NCBI GenBank assembly: GCA_028571685.1
Contig: CM053164.1
Coordinates: forward strand, 36,568,501 to 36,632,500
Direction: 5' to 3'
Length of the DNA stretch: 64,000 nucleotides
DNA from: Heterohyrax brucei
Taxonomy: Eukaryota; Chordata; Mammalia; Hyracoidea; Procaviidae
The translations under genes and the position numbers were made by a program. Shown piece by piece: positions 13,601 through 25,600 of this stretch. Positions within the stretch are counted from its first letter, which is position 1, and every line of letters starts with the position of its first letter. The notes under the pieces are model-generated. The model did no database searches, was not told where the DNA came from, and saw only the letters and a program-made list of their open reading frames with translations.

Positions 13601-16600
13601 CTGTATAACGTATTTTCACTATCCCTTCTTTGGAGAGTCCTCCTGATACCGTCATATTGACCCTTCCCAGTTGAGCACATATCTAATCACAGGGTATTCT
13701 GTTACACTAATTTGGGGAAGGGGGTGGTTTCTCCACAAACTTGTCCCTTAGAGTTTTCTAGGCTATAATCGTTACTGAAACAGATTGCTAGATTTTTCTC
13801 CTACAGCGACAGTGCGTGGCGTGACCCACCAACCTTGAGGTCAGCGGCTGAGCACTGTAGTGCTGTCAGAGCTCTTGGTGATAGAAAAACTGCCACCATC
13901 CATAAGCCTCTGGTCAGAGCCAGCACTGACCCTTCTTCCTTAGGTTGTAGATGTTTAGTAATGGCTCTACAGCAGTTAACCTCCATTTGCTTGGCACAGT
14001 ATAACATCAGAAAGACTTTAGCTTTTCATATTGCTGTGATCAATTGAGGGTAAAAATTCCTTTTCTGCATTTTAATGATTCCCTTTTCATCTGTATATTT
14101 ACAGCATTTGTTTTCTTTGAATGAGTTTTTTTCCCCTCAGATACTAGCATACAAATTTATGATTTACGAAAGTCTTCCTAAAGCTGGCTTTTGCTGCTAT
14201 TGTTAGTTGCTGAATATACTTAATGTAACATTTTTACACTAATTGTTCAGTGATAAAGTCCTGCTCTGTGGAAAACCATATGTCTCTGTTTTTTGGGTTT
14301 TCTTAGTGCCACACCTAAAATTGTATCTAAACTGAAGAGTACTGAAGTAGAGAATGAAAACCATCCGTGTACTATCCCGTTAAACACCCTGGAACCCATC
14401 ACTAACATACAGATCTGGCTAGCCAATGGGAAAAGGATTGTCCAGAAATTTAACATTTCTCATAGGTGAGTTGTCCATTTCAGTATTTATGTGATTTTTC
14501 AAGTTCGAATTTCTTCTTTTTAGTCCTGTCAACAGTTATTTTTGAGAACTAACTAAGAATTTTAATAAACAATTCTCTAAACATAATATATCAAAACAAT
14601 GGAGTTTCTTGGATAATAGTGAAATATTTCAATTTCTATTATGGATAATCATTTTACTGATTGTTAGCTTTTTCTGTTTCAGTTAGATGATGTAATTTTT
14701 AAATGATTTTTATGTTTTTTAAATCATACTTTAGCATTGTGTATATTTTTTGTTAGTTGTAGGAAAAGAACAAAAATACCAAAAAGTATTAAAAGAAACT
14801 GAAGTCAGTTTAAATTCCACCACCCAGAGATAGAAGCCCTAGTGGCGTGGTGGTTAAGTCTTTGGTGCTAACCAAAGGGCTACCAGTTTGAATCCACCAG
14901 CCACTCACTGCAAACCCTGTGGGCAGTTCTGCCATCTCCTATAGGGTTGCAGAATCAACTGCAGCAGTAGGTTTGGGTTTTGGTTTGGTTTCCCAGCCTG
15001 GTGACCTATCACACCCAAATATTTTAGTGCACACTTCCTACCAACTGACATCCTCACACCTAACCACATTACAGCCATCTGAATCAGGAATTTAACAATA
15101 TCCTCCTCCCGACTAGTACTCAGGCCATGTTTCAGGATTTGCTATTAATCTGATATTCTTTACAGCAAAAGACAGTTGAGAATCACACATTGCATTTAGT
15201 TGTTGTGTCTCAGTTTGAAATAGTTCTTCAGTCTTTCCTTGTCTCAAACAATTGCCAGTGCTTTAGTATCTGTCTGTGTTGTGACTGTGTTAGCATAGAA
15301 CCAAGAACCAAACCAAACTCATTGCCATCAAGTTGATTTCAACTCATAGTGATCCCATGTGTTACCGAGTAGAAATCCTCTGTAGCATTTTCTTGGCTGT
15401 TATCCTTAGGGAAGCAGTTTGCCAAGCCTTTCTTCCAAGAAGCCACTGGGTAGGTTCATACTGTTTAAACTTGCAACAACTTTTGTGGGGACAAATTCAA
15501 TCCATAACGCTAACATTACAGATGTGCACAAGCATTTTATTAGAAATATGTTCATGACAGTATTGTTTATAGTGGCAAAAAATTGGACATAGGGTACATG
15601 CCCCACAGTATTGGACTCAATAGACAAATTATGGCATATCCTTTTAGTGGTACAGTGTGAAGCTATTAAAAATTACATTGTAGATCATTTAATGAAGTAG
15701 AAAAATGTTCAATGAATATTTAATGTGAAAATATTTAATGTCATGCAGTATATTTGAATATATTTATTGGCAAAGAAAGTTTATGGATGAGATTAATAGT
15801 GGTTTACTGTGGGTGAGAGACTTTCTGTATTTTGTACATTAAGCGTGTATTTCTTTTTTTAATATATTGTGATTTAAAAACAACTCTACAATCTATATCT
15901 TGTTGCCATGTAACACCCAGAACTTGCACCACTCTTCTAGCTGCCCCAAACCCCAAACCCCTTGTCCCTCCATCCCCTCCCAACCCCTGCTCCCTGTGAC
16001 AGCACGCTTCTCCTTTTGTCCAGAACTTCCCATAACCTTTTGACTCAGATTGGGCCCCCCTCATCTAATCATCTTGGCTCCAGTGATGAGCCTCTTGGCA
16101 GGGATGTGTATGTATTTAAAGGTTTGCAACCAGCCTCACTCTATGTTTTACAGAGTCCAGTTCAGTCTTTGTCTGGGGAGCTGGCCCCAGTGCTGGGTGC
16201 AGTTTGGGGTTAGAGGGTCCGGGGGTGACACTCCCAGGGGGCCTTCTGTTCAGAAAGAACATCAGGTGTGGTCTTTTGGTAAAGTTCTGCCTCTTCCCAC
16301 TATTCCTTCTCTGTCTGTGTCTGGTGCTGTGTTCTGTGTACCACATCTGGGCTGTCGTTGGTGGCCTGTGGTGGCTAGGCACCATCTAGTTAGTTCTGGT
16401 CCTGCGTTGAAGCAAACTCTGGCTCATATGCCCCTTTTCTTCTGGTGGCCTCATATTTTCCTCCTGTCCTTGATACCATTTACCTCTGGTCTAGGTGGAT
16501 TGGGACCATTTGTTGCTGTTTAAATGGTAGCTTACTAGCTTTCAAGACCCCAGACGCCACTCACCCACCTAGTATGTGTGCAGAGCATTTTGTAAGAGAA

Positions 16601-19600
16601 ATAAAAGGCTTGGGTATGCCAGTTAGTCTGGATGTCCCTTGAGAGCATTGCCACCTGGTCCCAGACCGTGTTTCTCGGTCCTTCCAAAGACGTGGACCAA
16701 ATTAAGGGAACATTTTGGTTTTGAAATTGAGTAGTTGGGGGTACCCCACTTCTAGAACATTTTTCACATCCTACACCCAGCCATAATCCTAACTATTGTC
16801 TAATTTGTACAAGTCCTTCTCCCTGCCTCTCTCCTTCTGTCTTTCCCTCCCTCTTTCTCTACCTCTCTCCCTCTGCACCCTTGTAACCGTCAAAGATTGA
16901 TTTCTTCTGTGCTTAATTGATTTGTTACATCCTTGTAATAATGGTCTTATAAAATTTGTCATTTTGCGTTTGGCCAATTTCGCTCAGCATAATTTCCTCT
17001 AGATGGTCCTATCTTGACAGGGTATGTTCTAGGCCATCACTGTTTCTTACATTGTGTAGTATTCTGTTGTGTGAATAATGTAGTTTGTTTAACCATCTGT
17101 TTATGAGCATCTAGGATACTTCTGTCTTTTCGCTATTGTGGAGAGAGCTGCAGTAAACATTGGTGTGCATGCATCTGTTTGACTGGTGGCTAATATTTCT
17201 CTGGAATATATTCCAGGGAGTAGGATTGCTGCATCATAAGATATTTCTATTTCTAGTTTTCTAAGAAAGCGTCAAATCGATTTCCATAGTGATTGTACCA
17301 TTTTACAGTCCCACCAACAGTGTATAAGAGTTCCAGTCTCTCCACATCCTCTCTAGCAGTTATTATTTTGTGTTTTTTGGATTATTGCCAACTTTGTTGG
17401 GATGAGATGATATCTCATTGTAGTTTTGACTTGGATTTCTCTGATGGCTAGTGATTGTGAACATTTTGTCATGTACCTGTTGGCAACATTTATGTCTTCT
17501 TTGCTGAAGTACATGTTCATGACTTTTGTCCATTTTTTAATTGACTTATTTGTCTTTTTCTTGTTGAGGTTTTGTAGTATCTTGTAGATTAGGGCGATCT
17601 AGGCATTGGTCAGAAACATGATGTGCAAATATTTATTCCTACTCCGTAGGCAGTGTTTGTACTCTTGATGAAAGCTTTGGATGAGCATAAGTGTTTGATT
17701 TTTTTAAGAGTTCCTGATTATCTGTTTTCATTTCTGATGACTGAGGGTTGTTGGTATTTTTTTGCAACCTGTTAATGCCATGGCTAAGGCTTCCAGCACC
17801 TTCCCAATTTTTTCTTCAAAGAATTTTATTGTTTCAGCGTTATATTTAAGCCTTTGATCCATTTTGAGTTAGTTTTTGTGCATGGTGTGAAATAAGGGTC
17901 TCCTTTTATTCAGTTATGCCAACAGCATTTGTGGAAGAGATGGTCTTTTCCCTAGTTCACAGCCTTTGGGCCTTTGTCAGATATCAGCTGTTCATGTGGA
18001 TGAAGTTGTATTTGGAGTCTCAGTTCTGTTCCATTGATCTGTTTGTCTGTTTTTGTGCCAATACCAGGTTGTCTTCACTACTGTGGCAGTGTGGTAGGTT
18101 TTAAGGTCAGATAGAGTGAGGCCTCCCACTTTGTTGTTCTTCTTTAGTGATGATGTACTTATTCATGGCTTCCTCCTTTGCCATGTGAAGTTGGTGATTT
18201 GTTTTTCCATCTAATTAAAAAATTTCATTGGAATTTGAATTAGAATTGTATTGTGTGTATAGATAACTTTCGAAAGTGCAAACATATTCACCATGTTTAG
18301 ACTTCCTATCCAAGAGCAAAGTAGGTTTCTCCAGTTACGTAAGTTACTTTTAGTTTCTTTCAGTAGGGTCTTGTAGTTGTTTTTGTTTAGGTCTTTTACA
18401 TCTCTGTGTAGATTCATTCCTAGGCATTTTGTCATCTTGAGCACTATAGTAAATGGTAATGGTTTTAAAATTTCATCTGTGATTGTCTCTTTGTTGGTGT
18501 AAAGGAATCCTGTTTATTTATGTATGTTTGGCAACTCTATGTCAGATCGACGCCTGATTTCCATAATCTATAAGATACTACAAAATATCAATAAGAAGAA
18601 GATAATCCATCCAATTAAGCGATGGGCAAAGGAGATGGACAGACACTTCACTAAAGAGGAGATCCAGGCAGCCAAAAAACACATGCGGACATGTTCACGA
18701 TCTTTAGTTATTAAAGAAATTCAAATCAAGACGACAATGAGATACCATCTCACCCCAACAAGGTTGGTCATGATCCAAAAAACACAAAACAACAAATGCT
18801 GGAGAGGCTGTGGAGAAAGTGGGACCCTCCTACACTGTTGGTGGGGTTGCAAAATGGTCCAGCCTCTTTGGAAGGCAATCTGGCACTTCCTTAAAAAAAT
18901 GGATATCGATATACCATTTGACCCAGTAATTCCATTACCTGGAATATATCCTACAGATTCAAGGTCTTTCACACCAATGGACACTTGCACCAGAATGTTT
19001 ACTGCAGCACAGTCCACGATAGCAAAAAGATGGAATCAACCCAGATGCCCAACAATAGAAGAATGGATAGGTAAACTGTGGTACATATACTCAATGGAGC
19101 ACTACGCAATCATAAAGAATAACGATGATTCCAGGAAACATCTCCTAACCTGGTTTCATCTGGAAGACATTATGTTGAGTGAAAGTAGTCAGCGACAAAG
19201 GGACAAATACTGTATGAGACCTCTACGATAAGACCTCAAAAACAGACTTGTGTATAGAAGAAAAGACTCTTTGACAGCTGCAAGAGAGGGGAGGGAGGGA
19301 GAGGGAGAGGGAGGGGGGAGGGTTTAGTTTAGATAGTTACTAGAAATTTAATTGGCAGAAAGCGGTGATAGCACACATTAGAAAGAAGAACATTAAGTGG
19401 ACTTCAGCATAACGTGAGTACTCCTTCCATCTTAACTCAATACTGCAAGGATAGAGTAGCTGGGCCGGGGGGCGGGGGACCATGCTCTTAGGCGAATTCC
19501 AGGCCAATTGGCACAACTAGTGTTTTGCTAAGAGAACTGTCTGCACCCCACATTGGTGAGTGGCGTCTGGGGTCTGAAAGCTGCCAAGCTGCCATCTGAG

Positions 19601-22600
19601 AACATAGCAAATGGTCCCAACTCAGCAGGAACGGATGCTCACCGAGGACCAAAATGACATGTGGTAAAGACAACCGAGAAGACAGAGAGATCCACAAGAG
19701 TGGGTGCCTACGTCGACTTGGGACCGCAAGAACCGGATGGTGCCCGGCCACCACCAGGGATAGCCACGATGGAGCTCACAGAGAGGAGTCTCACTGGCAA
19801 CACAAGAATAAAAAGGGGTGCATCATGAGATCTCCACTAAAAGACCTCAACTGATGGTCCAACGGTTTTGGGGTTCCTCTGAGAGCATGGCCCCCAGCCC
19901 TGATGCTGCCCTTTCCCATAAATTATAACAAAGGTCCACTCTTTGGTTTTAAAATTTCATCTGTGATTGTCTCTTTGTTGGTGTAAAGGAATCCTGTTTA
20001 TTTATGTATGTTTATCTCATATCTTGATACTTTGCTGAAGCCTTCTATTAGATCAAGTAGGTTTGGGGTTGACTCTTTAGGGTTTTTGTGTATAAGATCC
20101 TGTCATCCACAAACAGCGATATTTTAACTTCTTCTTTACCAGTTTGGATGTCTTTTACTTCTTCCTCTGGCTAGGACCTCCAGAACAATATTGAATAGAA
20201 GGGTGACAGTGCCATCCTTGTCTGGTATCTGTTCTTAAGGAGAATCTTTTCAACTTCTCTCGATTAAGTAAGATGTTAGCTGTTGGTTTTGTGTAGATGG
20301 CCTTTATTATGCTGAGTAATTTCCCTTCTTTTCCTAGTTTGCTGAGAGTTTTTAACATGAATGGGTCTTGAACTTTATCAAATGGCTTTTCTGCATTGAT
20401 TGATAGAATCAGATGATTCTTTTGTTTCTGTGGTTGATTACATTAATTGTTTTTCTGATATTGACACATCCCTGCATCCCTGCTAAGAATCTTACTTGAT
20501 CATAATGCACTACATTTTTGATGTGTTGTTGAATTCTGTTAGCTATGCTTTTGTTAAGGATTTTTGCATCTAAGTTCATGAGGGATATCAGTCTGTAATT
20601 TTTAGTGCTGTCTTTACCTGGTTTGGGTACAGGGTTATACTAGCTTCATAGAATGAATTTGGAAGTATTCTGTCCTTTTCTATGGACTGGAATACCTCTA
20701 GCAGTGTTGATGTTAACCCTTTCCTGAACATTTGTTAGAATTCTCCAGTGATGCCATCTGGGCCAGGCCTTTTTTTGGATGAAACTTTTTAAATAACTTT
20801 TTCAGTCTCGTCCTTTTTGATGGGTTTGTTTAGTTGCTCTGTCTCTGTTTTTGCTAGTTTAGGTAGGTGGTATTTTTCTAGAAAATTGTCCATTTCCTCT
20901 AAGTTTTCAAATTTATTAGAGTACAGTTTTTTATAATATTCTTTTATGAATCTCTTTAATTTCAGTGGGGTCTGGTCAGTCTGGCCATTGGCTTATCAAT
21001 TTTGTTGATCTGTTCAGTAAACTGGTTTTTTGGACTTTTCAATTCTTTCAGTCATTTTTCTATTTAGTATTTTATTTATTTCTGCTCTAATTTTAATAAT
21101 TTGCTTTCTTCTGGGTCCTGATTGGTTCTTTTGCTGGGATCTTTCCAGTTGTTCAAGTTGCAGAGTAAATTCTTTGATTTGTGTCCTTTCTTCTTTTTGG
21201 ATGTGCACATTTATTGAAATGAATTGACCACTGAGCACTGCTTTTGCTGTGTCACGTAGATTTTTAGAAGGAGGTGTCTTTGTTCTTGGTTGGTTCTATC
21301 AAATTCTTTATTGCATCTTTGATTTCTTCTATTAGTAGTTCTTGAGCAAAATATTCAGATTACACAATGTTGATTTTATTTCCATCTTTTTTCTATCACT
21401 GATTTCTGGCTTTATGGCTGTATGGTGTGGAAAGAAGCTTTGTGTATTTCAGTATTTTTAATTTTGTTGAGAATTGCTCTGTGGCCTAATATGTGGTTAG
21501 TTGTGGAGAACATCCCATATGTATTAGAAAAGAAAGTATACTTGGCTGCTGTTGGATGAAATGTGCTGAATGTCTGTGAGGTCAAGTTGGTTGATTCTGA
21601 CATTTAGAACTATCGTGTGTTCACTAAGCTTTTTTTGAGGTGTTCTGCCCTTTACTGACAGTGGTGTACTGAAGTCTCCTGATATTATTGTGGAGTTGTC
21701 TGTTTCTTTTTTCAGTGCAAATAGTGTTTGTTGTATGTATTTTGGGGCCTTGTCATTGGGTGCATAGCTGTTTAGTATGGTTATGTTCTGTTGTAGTGTA
21801 ACTTTAACTATTATTTAGTGTCCCTCATCATCCTGTATGGTGACTTCAAAGTCTGTTTTTTATTTTTGTTTTTTTTTTTAATTTAACATAACTGAGTGAA
21901 AATGTACATTCACATATAAATTTACATGCCCCCCTATGTGCAGCTTCCACTGCTCTCCCTGTCCAGTGACTGCACACTATTCCTCTCTGCTCCATACATG
22001 TCTCATCCTCCCAACAGTCTCCTTTCCCCTCCTGTCCGTCCACTCCCCTTCCTCCCGCCAGAGGTCAGCAAGATGATATCCTATAGATGTATAGAACCAT
22101 AAAGTGCTTCCAATATATGGTTACTCTTCACAGTCTGTTTTGTCCGAGATTAGTATTGCCACTTCTGGTCTTTTTTTAATGTTGTTAGTCTGATGTATTT
22201 TTTTTGAACCTTTGAGTTGTAGTTTGTTTGTGTCTTTGAGTCTAAGGTGTGTCTCCTGTGAGCAGCACATAGATGAGTCATGTTTTTTTAATCCAATCTA
22301 CTACTCTTTTTTTCTCTTTATTGGTGTATTTAGTCGTTTACATTCAGTGTGATTATTGATACATACGATGTAGTTGCAGTCATTTCGATGGCTTTTTTGG
22401 ATGTTGTGGACAGTTCCTCCGTTGCATGCAGTTTTTTGTGCTGAGTCTTTTTTGTTTGAGTTTTAGTGTCTTTCAGTGTTTGTTTTTGTAATTGCTGAGA
22501 CTTTCTGTTGGTATAAAGGAATCCTACTGATAAGTTTATCTTGTATCCTGAGAATTTGCTGAAGTCTTCTATCAGTTGGAGTAGTTTACTTATAGATTCT

Positions 22601-25600
22601 TTGGGATTGTCTGCGTATACAATCATGTGATCTGCAAACAGGGAGATTTTGCCTTCTTCTTCACTCATGCCAGCCAAGAGCCAAGTGCCGTCGAGTCGGA
22701 GCAGATACCCTTTATTTCTTGGTCTTGTCTAATTGCTCTGGCTAGAACTTCTAGTATAATGTTAAATAGGAGAGGTGAGAGTGGGCATCCTTGTCTAGTT
22801 CCTATTCTCAAGGAAAAGTCTTTCAGTCTCTCTCCATTCAGGATGATGTGGGCAATTGCCTCTGTATAAATAGCCCTTATTGTGTTGAGGAATTTTCCAT
22901 CTATGCCTATTTTGCTAAGAGTTTTTAGCATGAATGGGTGTTGGACTTTATCAAATGCCTTTTCTGCATCAGTGGACAAAATCAGGTGATTCTTGTCTTT
23001 TGTGTTATTTATGTGGTTAATCACATTAATTGTTTTTCTGATGTTGAACCAGGCTTGCATCCCTGGTATGAATCCCACTTGGTCATGATGGACTATTTCC
23101 TTGATATGTTGTTGTATTCTATTCGAAAGAATTTTGTTGAAGATTTTTGCGTCTAGATTCATGAGTGATATCAGTCTGTAGTTCTCCTTCTTTGTTAGGT
23201 CATTCCCTTGCTTTGGTATCAGGGTTATGCTGGCTTAATAGAATGAGTTTGTGAGTACTCCATCCCTTTCTATACTGTGAAATAGTCTCAGTAGTATTGG
23301 AGATAACTCTTCTCTAAATGTTTGGTAGAATTCTGCCGTGAAGCCATCTGGGCCCGGACTTTTTTGGTTGGGAGTGTTTTGATGACATTTTCAGTCTCTT
23401 CCTTTGCGATGGGTTTATTCAGTTATTCTGCTTCACGTTGTGATAATTTCGGAAGATGGTATGAGTCATGGAATTTGTGCATTTCCTCTAGGTTTTCAAT
23501 TTTGTTAGAGTACAGTCTTTCATAATACTCTGTTATGGTATTTTTGATTTCTGTTGGATCTGTGGTGACCACTCCCCTCTCCTTTCTAATTTGGGTTGTT
23601 TCCTTTCCTGCTTTTCTTTAGTAAGTTTAGCCAGTGGTTTGTCAATTTTGTTGATTTTTTCAGAGAAACAGCTTTTGGTCTTTTCAATTTTTTCAGTTGT
23701 TTCTCTGTTCTCTAATTAATTCAGCTCTGCTCTAATCTTTATGATCTGGTTTCTTCTGGTGCCTGAAGGGTTCCTCTGTTGTTCTCTCTCTACTTGTTCA
23801 AGCTGTAGGGTTAGTTCCTTGATTTGGTTTCTTCCTTCCAGATATGTGCATTTATGGAGATAAACTGAGCTCTGAGCACTGCTTTGGCTGTATCCCATAG
23901 GTTCTGGTAGGAAGTGTTTTCATTCTCATTGGAATCCATGAATTTCTTTATTTCATCCTTGATTTCTTCTATAACCCATGTTTTTTTTTTGAGCAAGATG
24001 TTGTTCAGTTTCCAAGAGTTCCACTTTCTGTGTTTTTTATGCTATTGATTTCAACTTTTATTGGTTTATCATCTGAGAAGATGCTTTGCAGTAATTCAGT
24101 GGTATGGTTTTTTTGAAAATTTCATTATGTCCTAACACATGGTCAATTCTGGAGAATATTGCATGTGCACTGGAGAAGCAGGTGTAGTTGTCTACTGATG
24201 GGTAGAAAGTTCTGTGTAGATTAATGAGGTTTACTTGGTTAATTGTCGCAATGAGGTCTTCTGTATCTTTACTGAGCTTTTTTTCTAGATGATCTGTCTA
24301 GTATTGAGAGTGGAGTGTTGAAGTCTCCCACTATTATTGTGGAGTCATCTAACTCTGTTTTGTGTAGTCAGTGTTTCTTTGACGTATTTAGGTGCTCTGA
24401 TATTAGGTGTATAATTATTTAATATAGTTAAGTCTTGGTTGTGTACTGAACCTTTCAGCAATAAATAGTGTCCATCTTTGTCCATGATGGTGAATTTTAC
24501 ATTAAAATTGATTTTGTGAGATTAGAATTGCCACCCCTGCTCTTCTTTGTTCATTGTTGTATATACTTCCATCCCTTATATATATATATAAATATATATA
24601 TATATACTCTTCCATCCTTTAATTTTCAGTTTGTTCCTATCTTTAGGTCTCAAGTGAGTTTCTTGTAGACAACATATGGATGGGTCATGTCTTTTGATCC
24701 AACATGTAGCACTCAGTGTCTCTTTACAGGAGTGTTCAGTCCATTCACATTCAGTGTAATTATTGATATGTATGTGTTCACTGCTGCCATTGTGATATGT
24801 TTATTTTTCTGTTGATGTTTTCTCTGTTGTTCTTATTAGTCTATTCTGGGACATTCTTTTTTTGTGAGTTGATTTTTCACCTTTTTCAGAGCTGGTTTTG
24901 TAGTTGTTAAGACTCCTGTGTTACATTTCTGGAAATGGTATGATACATCTTTGTTGTGCTTTACAGCTGCTCCTTTGATCCCCCTTGATAAACTATTTAT
25001 AAACCCCATTTTAATTACTACCAGTCTTATCATCTTCCTCTGCATCTCGAAGGACTATAATGACTGTAGTACATCCCTGTTTTCAATGTGATGGGACCAT
25101 AGTTTTCATGATGATCACTGGATTGCTTTTTTCCATATTAAAGCTGTGATTGACTTTGGTGCCTTCCCCAACTGAGTAGAGTTTTGAGTAGTGTGTCGTT
25201 CTAAAATATAAAGTTAGTGGTTTCATTCTTCTAAGCCAGAGCCAAGAACTTCCTTCAGTATTTCTTGTAGTTTTGGTTTGGTTTTTACAAAGTCTGAGTT
25301 TCTGTTTATCTGGGAATGTCTTAATTTCATTTTCATATTTGAAAGATAGTTTTGCAGGATATATAGTTCTTGGTTCAAAGTTCTTGTCCTTCAAGGCTCT
25401 GAATGTGTCATGCCACTGTCTCCATGCCAGCATGGTTTCTGCTGAAAAATCTGATGAGAGCCTACAGGGTTTCCCTCTGAATGTTAGCTTTGCTTTGAGT
25501 CTTGCTGCCTTTAAGAGTTGTTGCTTATGTTTCATTTTGTTAAGCTTGATCATGATATGTGTTGGAGTCTTTCTTTTGAGATCTATATTTGGTGGCGTAC

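Noticed and set aside
16050-16523. 157-codon plus-strand frame
   Set aside because: Lies in the reversed 3' UTR of L1-D; not a gene.
19286-19320. GA-rich run that could suggest a CRISPR-like or regulatory repeat
   Set aside because: It is the purine tract usual in L1 3' UTRs; there are no spacers or regular units, and the genome is mammalian.
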